Positions 1 through 13,499 are shown, counted from the first letter of the stretch. The stretch is DNA of 64,000 bases from Ailanthus altissimus (GCA_946807835.1 OX327699.1:7495001-7559000); one strand, 5' to 3'. Numbers and translations are program-made. The notes: generated by a model not told the origin, from the letters alone.

Positions 1-128
1 AGTGCTAAGGATAGAAATATAGTAGTTGGGGAGATGTTCTATTATGGTATCATAGGCAATGTAAATTACTAGTGCTAAGGATAGAAATCTAGTAGTTGGG
101 GAGAAGTCCTATTATGGCATCATAAATG
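1..128 (+). repeat. 72-bp tandem duplication in a CACTA-like coding remnant
   Basis: Bases 1-56 and 73-128 are nearly the same sequence (both begin agtgctaaggatagaaat), giving a direct repeat with a period of about 72 bp. The repeat lies at the 5' side of the DUF4216-like remnant described next. The left copy touches the window edge, so more copies may lie outside. Confidence 0.75.
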
Positions 129-2220
129 ATATATAGGACCTAAAGTACCATATGTTTAAGGTTCCAATTTTTAAGTGTGTTGGGTTGATAGGAAACATGG
201 TGTCAAAGTTAATAAATATAGATCTACAATTATTGACCTTGATAAGATAGGTCATAGATTCAATGCATTTATATTGGCTTCACAAGCAAAATAATTTTTT
301 ATGTGGCGGATTAGAAAAATGCCAAAGATTCAAATATTTGTATGGTGCTTGAAAGGGGTAATAAAGTAAAATCAGGCCTATATGGAAAGGACAATATAAA
401 CATCCAAACACCATTCATAAATGAACCATTAGTGAAGGTAGAAGACTATAATGTAGAAAATGAAACTATTCCAATTTTTATTAGGATAGTTGTAATTACT
501 TATTAGTCAACCAATTAGAAATTGGATTACAAATGTCAGGTTAACTTATGTTCTTAAATTTTATGGTGACATATTTTTATAGTTTTAGTTGTGATGACTC
601 TTAGCATGAAACCACTTGTAATATTGTTAATGTGTTGAATATTCAAACCCGATTGCATATTATGAGTTGATATGACCATTACACTTTGCTTTATTCTGAC
701 TTTACTGAATTATTTCTCTTATGTTTACAGGATGACAAACAATAATTTCATAGGAAGTATAAGTGATAATGTGTCTAATGGTTCAATAGATATGGTGATA
801 TATACACCCGATGCATAACTAAAAAAACAACTCTCAAAACTGCTAAAGACAACATTAAAGTTATGAAATATAATAAATTTGGGGCGCCAGAAGGAGATGA
901 AGGCATTATGTTAACCATAGCCATTGGCTTAATCATTCAACAATGGGTTCCCATTGTGTACAATGATAGACAAAAGGTACCATCTCAATTAAAGAAGTCC
1001 CTTTGAAAGTGAGTGCAGGTAAAACTTAATCACAGGAACTCTATTTTAACTTCTTGTTGCTGAATTGCATGGTTAACTTTGCATATCATTTAAATAACTA
1101 ACTATTTCTTTCATTATTTTTGGTCATCTTATTATCTCATGTGGGCAATTTCATTTTAAGGTTAATCCTCGCAGCAAAAAGCAAGTTTTACATTCCATAA
1201 GGATTGCCCATCAAACATCTAGATATCATTTAATAGTGGATTACATCCTACTACACAAGCACAATAAACATGCATTGAAAAATTCATCCATTGATTATAA
1301 ATGGATAAAGGAATATGATTGAAATACGTTTGTGAAATCGAGGTTGACAAATGAATTTATAGTAAGTGTATTAAATATGATTTTCAACTTTTGATTCTAA
1401 ACTTTTAGTGTTCTTAAAACTTAGTTGTTGTGTGTTATTTTTTAGAAAGTTTAAGGATCTTCTTAAATATAAAAAAAGGTCGAACAAGTACAATCACATC
1501 TTGGGCCAGAATGGTAATGTTGGACTTATTGAAGAGATAGCAATACCTTCTTCCAATATAATTATTTTTCATTTGTTTTTAGTAGTTGCTATAGGAATTT
1601 AAATTCTATATTTTTTTACATTGGTATTTACTATCTTCTAGATGCAAGATTGATTTTTTTCGAGACTCAAATTGACATGAGCATGATATGGAAGAAAGTA
1701 ATGAGAAGAAAAAATGGAACCTATCATCTAGAAATGCTCCTAGTTATTTATAAAATTATAATATTCATTAACTTTTATTTTATTAATATGTGGATAAATT
1801 TCAGTTGTGTCACAATCTTATAGTTACATGTTTGTGTCACTGTTATAGTAAGATGTTCTTGAAAGTGAAGTAAGGAAGGGTGTGGCCCAATTTGAAGGGG
1901 ATAATGACATTTTGTCTAACTCCTTAGGAAGAAAGCCTACTTCAAGCTATTTTCAAGGGATAGGCAAGTACAACACCATTAATAAATTTTTCAACGTACT
2001 TGTTAATGATCATATTTTGGAGTCAGAAATGTTGAAATATGACGAGACATAAGCAAAAGTGTGTGGTAAATTAGATAATCTAGAAGAAAAGATCCAAAGA
2101 AATGGGAGATGCAAGCAATTCTAATAAAGTATCAGTTGCCAAGATGTTAGATATGGACACTGATTTAGCATACAAAAATTTATTTAGTAGTTAATTTACC
2201 AACTCATACTCTGAATTCAA
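1..2220 (+). pseudogene. Degenerate CACTA (En/Spm) transposase: DUF4216 plus transposase C-terminal segments
   Basis: No open frame survives, but conceptual translation across stops and frameshifts gives pieces typical of plant CACTA transposons. At 75-300 a segment reads like DUF4216, with VVGEKSYYGIINDI followed in another frame by DRKHGVKVNKYR, then TIIDLDKIGHRFNAFILASQ. At 870-1000 NKFGAPEGDEGIMLTIA and QQWVPIVYNDRQKVPSQLKK match the conserved block of the Ptta/En/Spm plant transposase family. At 1880-1980 GDNDILSNSLGRKPTSSY resembles its later conserved block, followed at 2030-2090 by a coiled-coil-like tail. Presumed introns lie between the pieces. I saw no CACTA terminal repeats, so the element ends are unknown. 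It is an old, inactive copy. Confidence 0.7.
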
Positions 2221-2637
2221 GGAATAATTTCAATATATTTTTATTGAATAACTAGCTTATTTTTTTTAGGATGATGAAAACATAAAAAAAAAAAAAAAAA
2301 AATTGGGAAACACCCAATAAAACTACCTATAAAACCCTCAACAAGTTGTCCCCTCCCAAAGAATTAGTAAGTTTACAAAACGAAAAAAAAAGAAGAAGTG
2401 CTTGTCTTGTGTAGAGTAAATCAAATCAGATTTTTATGTGCAATAATGGAACATTATGAAATCATTGTAATGTAGGCTACCAATACTCTTATGAGGAAAA
2501 AGGATGCCACTCCTAACCCTATTAAAGGGTTTAGGAGGAATATCATATAAGAAACAAAATATAACATTTTCTTTGTAATTTTATATGTATAAGCTTAAGA
2601 ACTTTTCTTAAGCCCGTTGTATATTTTGTAAGAAAGT

Positions 2638-4015
2638 TGATAAAGGCAAATTTGTCATATATTTTCTCATATTTTTATTATTGATATTTTATTATTTTAT
2701 GATAATAGATAGCTATTTATGTGCATTATTGTTATTTATAGGGACTTGAACGAAATTTAAAGAAAATAGGGACTAAAATGCAAACTTTTTAAAGTATGAG
2801 TCCAGCGCCCCAACGCCACGAGGATTATCGCTCCAGCACTGTAACAGTGATCGAAATAAGAAAAACGGCTTGTTTAAGTTACATCTAGCGCCCCAGTGCC
2901 AAATAGTCACCGCGCCAGCGATAGGCCAGCGCCTCAGCGCCATCAATCCACCACTCCAGCGGTGAAGCCTTTTTCAAGTGTCGCCCCAGCGATAACTGCA
3001 TAGCGCCCCAGTGGTATCGCGAGTCCTAGTCTGATGAGAATTTAGATTTTCAAGTTCATATCAATCCCTATAAAAAGCCACCCGTTCCCAACCTTTAAGA
3101 ATCAACCTAGAGAACCTACAGCAATTCAAGAACACCAAAACTACAGGGCACGAGTCTTGGAGAGCAATAGGAGTTTAATTGAAGCAACTTTAGAGAGAGA
3201 TTCAAGGCGTTCTTCGGCATCAAGAGTATTTTAGGCAACGCAATTAGAGAGAGATTCATGGTTTATTATTCCTTTTACTGCTGTTCTCTTGTAGCCATGA
3301 GCTAAACTTATTTTCTAGGGTTAATACTTGAACTTAAAATGTGTGCTTAATTACCATATCTTTTGAATATTTAATAAACTTAGTTCTTTGATATTCAAAT
3401 TACTTGATCTTAATGCTTCAATATATCTGGCCAATATATGGTGAATGAGTTGGTAATATTCTTGATAAACTCGAAAAAGGAATCATAATATTTAGACCTA
3501 GGTAATTTGATGCATGATTGTAGAGTAACATTCAATGTTGCATATGCAAGTTTCAATTCTGGATAGGAATATACCTAATTGGCATGTATGATCAATAAGA
3601 TCTAATCCTAATGAATCTTAATTTATTACAAGTATCATAGGAATATAGGTATTTGGTAAATTAAGGTATACTTGCATGACCTTGGAAGAGGCTTGTGAAT
3701 ACATTAGTGTTTTGATCAATAACAATGACTAAGGGAGTTAAATATTAAAGATTAATCATTAGAAAGCATATTGAGGGATAATATTAATCATAGGTTTTCT
3801 CTATATTGTTATCACCTAATTTTTTTTGCATTGTGTTATTACTTTTATATTTTTTACATTCATTCTTAGATTTTTATTTTTCTGAATAATTATTAGGAAG
3901 ACATAATTTTAGTAATTGGTTAAAAAGAATAAATTATCCCTGTGGGTTCAACATCCGACTTATTTAGTCCCTTTATTACTTGCACTTAATTTTAAGATAT
4001 ATAATTATTGCATCA
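2638..4015 (+). mobile_element. Solo LTR A1 (Ty3-type LTR family A), + orientation
   Basis: This 1378-bp block begins TGATAAAGGCAAATTTGTC and ends TTATTGCATCA. It is flanked by aaagt (2633-2637) and gaagt (4016-4020), a target-site duplication with one mismatch. The same block occurs inverted at 14733-16181 and 51380-52832, which fixes its ends. No primer-binding site or polypurine tract adjoins it, so it looks like a solo LTR left by LTR-LTR recombination. A TATA-like TATAAAAAG at 3071 lies where a U3 promoter would be. The 2790-3030 part carries a cluster of gcgccccagcgcc-like motifs in otherwise AT-rich DNA. Confidence 0.85.
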
Positions 4016-4020
4016 GAAGT

Positions 4021-4702
4021 CTAACTCTAAGACCCTTTTTTATAAAAAAAACTTTGTATTCATATAAAGTCCAAACATCAAAAAGATCAAAATCCAATTT
4101 TATTTAAGATTCTTAAGTTCAAAAAAATAATTCTCCGTGGACCATGCCCACCTGCAACTACAAGTGGGGCTCCATCCGATAAGGACCCACGTCCCTTTAT
4201 TTATGTTTGCATGGCCAAGGATCCAACAATTGGTCCCTAGCCGTGCACTTCATGTAACCAATTTTTAAGTAAATTGGCACATGGTAGTGGGTCTTTTACC
4301 CACTGCTAGTTTACCTTTTAACCACACCTTTATTTTTGTATTCTTGCAAAAAAAAAAAAGAAAATGTAAGATTGTCTTCCTTTTTTTTATGCCTTCCACT
4401 TCTTCTGTTTCTTTCTTCTCTAAGCATATGTTTTAATTTCTTCTTCTTCCAATGTCCAGAGAAACAACAACAAAAATAATCCCCTTCATAGGTTTACACA
4501 ATTTTGATCTAATCAAATATACAAATAATTAAAATCAATCTTAGAGGATCATATAATTAACGGCCAAAGGATCCATACATAAAATAATCATTCATTACAT
4601 GAATATTATAAAATGTAAGTACCTACTCAAACACACATACTAGTAGATTATGATTTAAAAAAAAAAATCATAACACCAAATTCATATATCCAAGAAACCA
4701 TT
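4021..4702. other. Intergenic / leader-like DNA left of a copia LTR, no gene
   Basis: No coding signal was recognised. On the minus strand this lies directly downstream of a primer-binding site, so it may be the untranslated leader of the copia element whose LTR is at 4717-6362. No gag motif is visible, so the element is probably truncated at or before the junction with LTR A1. Confidence 0.4.
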
Positions 4703-4714
4703 GCTCTTATACCA
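4703..4714 (-). other. Primer-binding site of copia LTR J (initiator tRNA-Met type)
   Basis: On the minus strand the sequence is TGGTATAAGAGC, one mismatch from the common plant PBS TGGTATCAGAGC that pairs with initiator tRNA-Met. It lies two bases beyond the CA end of the LTR at 4717-6362, which marks that LTR as a 5' LTR on the minus strand. Confidence 0.7.
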
Positions 4715-4716
4715 GT

Positions 4717-6362
4717 TGTTGAAATAAAGTTATTATTATGACATTCATAACGCAGCAGAATAGAAAACAAAAATTCTTTAATCTTTGTTTTCATTAGATA
4801 AAAACACTTTTTATCTAAGGATCTTATAAATATATAAATTTGATATTAAAATAAATAAAAATTAATAAGAACATACCTTGAATCCACGCCGAGTTTTCTT
4901 CGACCAAAGGATTCCAAACTAAGCCTCTTGTTCTACAGTGAGAGGAAGAATGGGCTTCCAATTTTTCCTTCTTTAAAGAAAAATACGTATCTTGCGTTTT
5001 TTTCACGTATGTGTATTATATTTTATTTAGATTAGTCTTCTCATTTTAAAATAATAATTTAATTAATAATATTTACTAATTAAATTATTATCTCTTAAAA
5101 TGAGACATAATTCATGTATATCACATAGAGTCTTACTTTTTGTGGTTAATGTATAATACCCAATATTTGAGCATTATTAGTTTTTTATAATTTTAAAAAT
5201 TATTCTTAAGATTTTATTTATTTAATTTCTTAAATTAAATATTTAATTATATTTGGATAATATCTTATATATATTCTTAATTAATTAATTTTATCTAAAT
5301 ATTAAATATATGTATTTGAAAACTATTTTTTTAGACACAAACAATTTGTGTACTAACACAATCCTTTTCAATTGTTCATTGTAATAACAAAAGAAGTGAT
5401 ATTGGGGACTTATGGACCTACAATTTCAAGCTCCAATAAATTTTGAATAATTAATTAATTAAATTTATTAATTCTAGTGTTATTCCACTAAAAACCTGGA
5501 ATTGCATTATTGAAATTGTAGATATAATTTACTCAAAACTTAGAACAGTCAATTAATTTAATCACTACATGAAATTCAACCCTCTATAGATAGTTCATAA
5601 TTAGAGCTAAGTTAATTACCATTTTACTCCTCTAATTATTTCTTTATCTTTAAGTACCATTAATTCACTACTGAACAGTTAATTTGTAACATTATTACAA
5701 ATTGAGCGCTCAAACCATTCAATTTTAGAATTAACCCTTAAGAGAACCTTCTTTCTAACTTCCATTAGGAATGAATGGATTTCATATCTGTAAATCATAT
5801 TCCCAACCGTTTATCTCACTATGCCACCAAAATACAAGTTTTTAGTCTGTTCTTTAGACAAACCGTAACGAGTATTTCAAATAACATAATGACACAAACA
5901 GGAGTTTATGATCACTCAAGATTAAAGTTAATATGTATATGATCATCAGTTGACGTTATTTGAATTCTTAATTAACAATGGTATTTTACATAAAAATTTA
6001 CATTACGTCTGGTCAAATCCTATATAATCATATTATATATAGTGTCTCTATCATAATGTCACTACATTAGTGATCTGGATAAGATCACTACTTTTTAAAT
6101 GTCTGTACACTACACTAGTAATATTTAATTAAAGATCCCAAACTTTAATTAATTTATTACAGACGTTTCTATTTATTATCCATAATTTTAATGCTCTTGT
6201 ATATAACAGTTATATACTAAAGTTATGGTTACATAAATAAACATGAGATTTTCTGATATTTATGTCATAAAATTATGAACACTCATCAAGTATAAAATGA
6301 CAACTTTATTAATTTCATAAAAAACAATACAAGTATATGATTTTAAGGCATTATCCCTAACA
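4717..6362 (-). mobile_element. Copia-type 5' LTR J, minus orientation
   Basis: Read on the minus strand this 1646-bp block begins TGTTAGGGATAATGCC at 6362 and ends TTTCAACA at 4717, with TG...CA termini, followed by a tRNA-Met-type primer-binding site. I found no gag-pol downstream of it and no second copy in the window, so the element is truncated. The family assignment rests on the termini and PBS only. Confidence 0.7.
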
Positions 6363-9300
6363 CTTTTGGCACCAATTTTATACACTGGTCCTTATCATCA
6401 CTGTGACAAGGCAACCACATCATGAAGGTCCAAAACACTATCAGAAAGAGCACACAACTGATGAACACTCTACTTTAACCTGATTTTTGATTTATTTAAT
6501 TAGTCCTATATATTAGTTAGTCTCTGTTATGGGTTGGAGATGAATGTGTAGAAGAAGCAGTATATTGATAAAGATAGTTTTTTTCAAAATCAAAAAAGTG
6601 ATTGGATTGAAAAAATAAAGGATTTCTAAACACCCTTTTATATTTAAACCCTAAAAACTCTATTAAGCCACCAAACCGAGAATTATAATTAATTTTCTAG
6701 TATCAATAAGTTAATATTAAAAATTAAGAGACCCTTATTCCCTATTGAAATTTTGGCCTAAGCTCAATCCCTCGAGAATGACCCATAATAACCCACAAAC
6801 CCCGAACTTAGATATCTTGAGAGTGCCTCCCCAAAGTTCTTAGCATCAATAGCACCTTATCAATGGTGTTAACTGACAAAGAATAAGAACTTAGACCTAT
6901 TCGAGAACCTAATCTATCCTTATCTCCAAGAATCTCAAAATCTCAAGATTTCCAATATATATTTTACTCTTACAAACTCGGGATGTGTCCTAAATGGGGA
7001 AGTAAAGCCAGCCTTAACCTTAAAAAAGAATTTTATAACTAAGTACAAAAACGCCTATAAGAAAAAGCCAAATAATGAAGAAAATGAAGAGACTCTTCTT
7101 TCTTCCCAAAGGGCTCTTCTTCAACTGCTTTTCCCTTCTATAATTTTTAAAGATCTTTGCCTTTTGGATCTCTGTCTTTCTCTAAATTGATTCTCTTTAA
7201 GTAAATTGTAGCCTCCAATGCTCAATCATATCTTTAAAGGCTATTTTATAACCTTTAAGGCTCTAAGATGATATACTTGTCATTATAATAAAAATTTTTA
7301 GGCTCTACCTCTTTATATCCTTGCTCTAAAATATTATTCATTAGTTCTATATGAGCGAGCTTATCAAGCTTGGTAAAGTGAATATTGGTTTATGTTGAGC
7401 TGAATCACTATAATCCTATTTCTACTAGTGATTGTTTGATTGTTTTATTGATTTTGATTAAAAAGCCCAAAACATTAAGCCCTTGCATGCTAATAGTGGG
7501 CCACCTTAAATAAATTCAAATTATTAATCCAAGACAATCCCAAATCTGAGGTTAACAAAATTTATTATTTATAGGTAATAATCTTTTCTCACATTTACAA
7601 TTGCAAGCATTCTTCTTATTACAATCATTATTATTTTTAATTAATTTCTTATCTTTAAAATTAATTATCACAATAAAGAGTATGCAACATACAAACGTTG
7701 AATATAGAAAAACAAAATCTATTTGAGTCTTCTTGCAATATATGTTCCACCAAAACTTTGATTTAACTCTAACAAAAATTTGTAAAGGTTATAAAATTTT
7801 GACAATGACTATTAAAGATTTTAAAATATTGACTTGAAAAAATTATTTTTCAGATCAACGAGTCTTATATTTGTTGAGGGGGAATCGAACTTGGGCCTCG
7901 TCTAGACTGGACCGATAGGCACGGGTTTGGGTTTCCTATTTTTTGTGAGTAGTGAAAGGGGGCCTGCAATGAAAACACAAACACAAGCTCAAAGGTGGTC
8001 TTGCCGGGGTGGGTTTCGACGAAGACACTCCGATGCTTAAGTCAGATAAGGGGGTTTTCTCTCTTCAAAATATGAAAAAATATGAATTATATGTTATTCT
8101 GGAGACGAGGGGATACCCTTTCCTCTTTCTTCTCTTTGTGTTTTGTGGAGATTTTTTCATCATCCTTATCTATGTCTCCCTCTTTCTCCTTTTATAGTGA
8201 TGGCCTTTTATGGATTGTTTTGGGTTTTCCTCTACAGTATTTCTATCTTGCGCCGAATATTTCCTAATATACTTCTGACACATACTTCTGACACACACCG
8301 GGTACTTCATACTGCCCCCTAACCTACACCGAATATCCTTTTACAAATTTTCTAATCCTGTTCATACCCTACGTTAGGTGTAACTTCTGATATGTTAAGT
8401 ATATTCTTCAGGTTTGTCTCCACTGGTGTTTTTGGTTCAAGTGAGGCTTATTTTGGTCAACTCGGGTCAGATTTCAAACGGTTCTCCCATACTGGTTTGA
8501 TATTGATGCGGGACTCCTATAACGAAGTTGTGAAATGTAGTCAGTACCTGCTCGGCCATAGTTGCATTTAGATCAGTAAATACCAAATAGGTTTCATTAT
8601 TTGCCAACTAGATTCCCCAAGTTCAAACCAATTCTGTCGTCCTGTTGGGTTTAGGCCTATTGGTCATTGCTTCTGAGCCTGCCTTGGTTGAATTCTGGGT
8701 CTGAACGCAGAAAAATGGGGATTTTTAGGGGAGGGGGACAAAAAAAATTTATCGACCACAAAAATTAATTAATATCGTATTAAAGTACCATGAAATGAAT
8801 TGAAACTTTTATAAGATCATATTTTCAACTCTATATCTAAAACAATACATGAAATATCAGTTTATTCTCATAATGGTTATTTTCTTTGGCATGCTTTATC
8901 ACTTGTAAAACTAAAGTTAATAAAAAAGACAACTAATGAGGATTTAATTAAGGAAATGTCATATTAAAGAATAATAATAATAATTAAATTGTTCCAAGAT
9001 ACTATAATATTCTATATTGGTATAACACAATTGATGATATTTACTTGTATTTTGCCTTTCAATTGTACAATAACTAATTTTTTTTTTCTAACATTATTTT
9101 GGTGTCTTGGGATTAAAAGTATGTGGAACTTGTTAAATCTAAGGTTTCACGGCGTACCCTAAGTTTTGAATATAACAAATCACAATAATTTATTATTCAT
9201 ATATTTATTTAAGTTGTGTAGCCAACAATATCATTTAACTGTGCAATTATGTCCCAAGATATGTCACATGTTGAATATCAAATCCAATCAATATTAAAGA

Positions 9301-10038
9301 TATGACATATATTTTAAATACAAATTAAAAGGTAAAATTAAGGATTTTACTCATATCAAATGTCTTATGGAGTTAATAAGAAGACAATACAAAACATGGA
9401 AAGTTAAAGTTATAATCTTAATAGAGTTAATGTGAAGATTATAACAAACATATAAGGTCAAAGCTATAGATCATGATCAATATAGAAATCAACTTATCTA
9501 TATGGAATTAACACATGGAAATTAAATGCAATATTAGCTTTAGTAAGTGTGTGATTTGTAAGTATATTCAAATATAAAGTATTGGCTCATTATGACTTAT
9601 ATATGAACTTTAGGTTACTGAGTACGAGGGATCAAGATTAAGTCTTGAACTTATATTAAACACCTAATAGACTAATCTAAGTTATATGAACTTTGATGAA
9701 TTTTTCTTTGACAAAACTAAAACTCTATTACAAAAAACAAAGTCAAATAAGAAAAGAACTCAGAGTTACCTAAGGGGTCGATCGCTTAGCTTGGCCAACC
9801 AATCAAACCGGCTTACAAAATATTATTTTCAGTCAAGTCCTATTAGATCACTTTTGACCCTAGTTTGATCCCTAAGCCTCTTAACATTCAAATATATTTT
9901 AAATAGCCAATATTTAATATAATAGAAAGTCAGTGATCATTTATTGATTATATTGATCCTTTATAAACTATATAAAATCTCACATCTCAGCATACTAATA
10001 AAAAAAACATAAGCTTTCATTTTATTCTATTTTCTAAT
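6363..10038. other. AT-rich intergenic DNA, no recognisable gene
   Basis: About 3.7 kb with only short chance ORFs. The one compositionally different piece is 7860-8720, which is more GC-rich and contains a block around 7990-8050 (cttgccggggtgggtttcg) of the kind often seen in plant LTRs or leaders. I could not define ends for it. Nothing else in this stretch could be assigned. Confidence 0.5.
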
Positions 10039-10043
10039 ATTTT

Positions 10044-10747
10044 TGTTGAAAAATATTAACTTTAGCAATAATTTCTCTTTGGAGTTATCCATTGCTATAA
10101 TATCAATTTGATGGGATTTTCTTGGCATATACTCCAATAAACCCTAAAAGCATGTGGAAGCTTCAATCACAATCACAAACAAGTAAGACCAAAAATAAGA
10201 ACAAGACCAATAAGAACAATCACTCAATCAATCTATGTGATTCGGTAACAAAACACCTACGTCCACATTAGATCTTGGGATCTTAGCTCCTCTTATTACG
10301 TCCAAAAAGAACAATAGATCATAGATATCTCTTAATAGATTATCAGGGAATACAATAATAAAGAGGTCTTAAAGGATTTATTAGTGCTTCTTTCGTTCAC
10401 TCAGAACTCAAGCATTACCTATGACTCTCTCTTGTACACTCAATGCTCAAGGCTCTTTTGCTCTTTATTTTCTCTCTTAAAGCCTCTCTTAATGCTTAAT
10501 GAATTGTAAGGAGTTACAAGGGTTTATATAGTGCACAAAACGTCCCTAGAAAACCTAAACCTAGTTGGAATAAGAGTTCATGCATGTAGGAGTCTAAATC
10601 CCACTTAAAGAAGTTAATCCGAACTAAAAACAAAATTTTTCAACCCTTGCTCATCCATCCAATGCACCTTCAACTTCATCTTGACTCTTTATTGGTTTCC
10701 AACTCAAAATCATGCTCAAATATAATTTTGAATTATCAATTTCAACA
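10044..10747 (-). repeat. 3' LTR of copia element D
   Basis: On the minus strand this starts TGTTGAAATTGATAATTC at 10747. It matches the two-part 5' LTR (13502-13737 plus 30145-30829) along its length. It lacks a block of about 215 bp, found at roughly 30514-30728 of the 5' LTR, that carries the gctgcagc-type motifs. The unbroken sequence agatcttgggatcttagctc at about 10262 is the empty-site equivalent of the point where element C entered the other LTR. Confidence 0.8.
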
Positions 10748-10886
10748 AACCTCTCCTTGATTTAAAATCTCTCTATAAGACGCCTTCTAGGATTCATCCA
10801 TATTTTTGCTCTATCACTCAAAACAGTAATAGAGAGGATATAGATTATAAATTTTTTATAAATTAAATCTAGTTCACAACCATTAA

Positions 10887-12109
10887 TGAAAAGGTCATTT
10901 CATTATGTAAGGTTGCAGTTTTTCAACTTCTTATAGTGGATGATTTATCTTGATTATCGAAGTAGAGACTTCGAGTAGAAAAACTAGTTTATGTGTTACA
11001 TTAAACGAGACTACTATGAATTTCGATCTAGTTAACTAAATGTTGTAGATCTTAATTCACAAAAGCTTTGATAAGCTTGATTGATCTTAGTCTTGAGCAA
11101 ATAATGAACTTATATTCATGCATTATATCTTTTGAGTTATCAAGAAGTGAGATCCATATAAACGGTCAAAACCTTGATAGTTTGGAGATATAATTTCATG
11201 GGTTGTAAGAACATATATTTGCAAGATAGAATCTAATAAATAATGTCCACTTAAGGTGTTTACAGTACTTGATCATTAGAATCTATGGTCGTAGTTTATT
11301 TAATAAGTTATTTATTGAATAATAATATTTATTTGTAAATATATTTACAAATATAGACATATTAAAAATGATCATTAGAGCATTTAGTGGCTTAGGGCAA
11401 ATAAATAATTAAAGAGGCAAGATATTTTTCATGGCCTAGCTTTAATTATAGACATTAATTAGAGGGTCAATTAAGTGGTTATTATTGGTCTACCGACCAA
11501 GCCTAATTTAATTAAAATAAGTTTTAATTAAATTAGCTTTTACTTAATAACATGGGTTAGTAGAGTACAACCTTTGACTTTTAGTAGAATAGTCTAGGGT
11601 TAACTTAGAAGAACTGGTGTATCATAAGATGATTAGGACTGAGCCTTTTAAGTTGAAGTTAGGAAGCTCATAGCTCTAACAGTTCCTCTACTTGCTCAAA
11701 TTTTAATCAAACTCTAATTTCTTAATCATAATTTAATTTTAAATACTCAAGTGAGATTCCTATATATATGAGAGGTATGGAGTAGTAAACCAAGACAACA
11801 ACCATAACGGAAAAAATTCTTTTTACGTATTCTTACGTAGAAAAAGAATTTGATCATTATCATTCTCTCAGATTTGTGTATTAGTGACTTTAGAGATTAA
11901 GGAAAGATCACGTGCCCACACGCATTGAGTTTGAAGGTTAAGGATAGTAAAGAAGATTGCAAGCAGTCAATTCAAGATTTAGCATAGCGAGGACTTAAGG
12001 TAATCTTCTATCCTTATACATGTAATTATGAACAAGACGATTTGGCTTCCACTATGTTTATTTTATTAAACAGAAAAAAAAATTTATTTACTACTAACAC
12101 TACATTTAT
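10887..12109 (+). mobile_element. LTR-like repeat Y, copy 1 (probable solo LTR nested in D)
   Basis: Its first 600 bp or so (10887-11510) are repeated in the same orientation at 12848-13473 with clear but imperfect identity. The remainder (11510-12109) has the look of an LTR 3' part, with the motif gaggacttaaggtaatcttc near 11990. Ends are approximate because the second copy is truncated. It separates the D polypurine tract from the D gag remnant, so it entered D after D inserted, or marks a rearrangement. Confidence 0.5.
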
Positions 12110-12114
12110 CCCAT

Positions 12115-12870
12115 TAAGCACATAAAGCCTATTGTGCTTTTCACATTTCATCACCATAGATCCTTCATTATTCTCAAAATTCCTTTTTCCACTCTAGATG
12201 AATAAATCCTCTTTATTTAGCTCTCTCAAGGATATCAAGTTCCTCCTCAATCTAGAAATGTGCCTTACACTAAGTAAGTCCCTAATTTTTTTGTTATACA
12301 TCCTCATCCTTATGTCGCCAACCTCTATGGCTTCACAAGCTATCCAAGTCTTTTTCATAACAGACTATTGCAGCATTTTCATCTCTCATTTTTTTATTTT
12401 TAAATAGTCATTTATTAAGTGTCCCTCATTCTTACAAAGATAGCACTTCTTAGATGTCCATCTTGATTAATTATTTTTTTTCTATCCTTTCCTCTAGCAA
12501 CCAAACCTGTTACACTACCAGCTTTTGATCTCTTCCCTAATTCTTTTGAGTTCAATAAAGCCTTAACATCACTCATTGTTAAGGTCTCTCTACTCTACAT
12601 GAGCATATCTATAAAAGTGCTCATAACTTAAGGGTAATGAACATAACAGGATGATGGCCTTATCTTCATTCTCGATCTTGATGTTTATTATCTCAAGATC
12701 TATAATAATCTTGTTGAAGGTGTCAATATGGTCTTTTAATAAAATTCCTTCAACCATAGAGAGCTAATACAACTTCTTGACTTATAGATGATTCACCAAG
12801 AACTTCGTTATGTAGAGGGCGTCAAGCTTCTTCCATAACCCAATTGTCATTTTTCATTATACAACATTGT
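12115..12870 (-). pseudogene. Copia gag to GAG-pre-integrase remnant of element D
   Basis: On the minus strand the translation, across stops and frame changes, gives the copia gag core (ALWKKLDALYITKFLVNHL, then DHIDTFNKIIIDLE and AIILLCSLPLSYEHF) around 12630-12850. A zinc-knuckle remnant KKCYLCKNEGHLINDY lies near 12430; its last cysteine has been lost to tyrosine. From about 12130 to 12360 a protease/GAG-pre-integrase stretch reads MRMYNKKIRDLLSVRHISR and NLISLRELNKEDLF. These are standard Ty1/copia domains in standard order. Reverse transcriptase and RNase H are absent. The reading frame is broken many times. Confidence 0.75.
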
Positions 12871-13473
12871 AGTTTTTCATTATGCAACATTGTAGTTTTT
12901 GAACTTCTTATAGTGAATGATTTACTTTGATTATCGAATTAGAGACTTCAAGAAGAAAAACTAGTGTATGTGTTACATTGAATGGGACTATTTTGAATTT
13001 TGATCTGGTTAACTAAATGTCGTAGATCTTAATTTACAAAAGCTTTGATATGCTTGATTGATCTTAATCCTAAGCAAATAATGAACTTACATTCATACGT
13101 TATATCTTTTGAGTTATCATAGAGTGAGATCTATATAAACGGTCAAAACCTCAATAGTTTAGAGATAAAATTTCATAGGTCGTAGAAATATATATTTACA
13201 AGATGGAATCTAATAAATAATATCCACCTAAGTTGTTTGCAGTATTTGATCATTAGAATCTGCGGTTGTTGTTTATTCAATAAATTATTTATTGAATAAT
13301 AATATTTATTTGTAAATTTATTTACAAATATAGACTTGTTAAAAGTGATCATTATAGTATTCAGTTACTTAAGGCAAATAAATAATTAAAGAGGTAAGAC
13401 ATTTTTATGGCCTAACTTTAATTATGGACATCAATTAGAGGGTCAATTAAGTGGTTATTATTGGTCTAAAGAC
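12848..13473 (+). repeat. LTR-like repeat Y, copy 2 (truncated)
   Basis: This is a direct repeat of 10887-11510. It begins with a short internal duplication (cattatgcaacattgtagtt is preceded by a near copy at about 12856) and stops near 13473, just before the D primer-binding site. It lies between the D gag remnant and the D 5' LTR, which is not where an element's own LTR belongs. Confidence 0.6.
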
Positions 13474-13486
13474 CTAGTGATCACTT

Positions 13487-13499
13487 GGCTCTTATACTA
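13487..13499 (-). other. Degenerate primer-binding site of element D
   Basis: On the minus strand the sequence is TAGTATAAGAGCC, close to the tRNA-Met-type PBS TGGTATCAGAGCC. It lies immediately inside the 5' LTR of D (LTR end at 13502), which sets the orientation of D as minus. Confidence 0.6.

Noticed and set aside
2281..2300. Poly-A run as a retroposon tail
   Set aside because: No LINE or SINE body or target duplication was found next to it; A-runs are frequent in this AT-rich DNA.
13487..13499. tRNA-like words next to LTRs considered as tRNA genes
   Set aside because: Only the 3'-end complement (12-18 nt) is present, without cloverleaf or A/B boxes; they are primer-binding sites.
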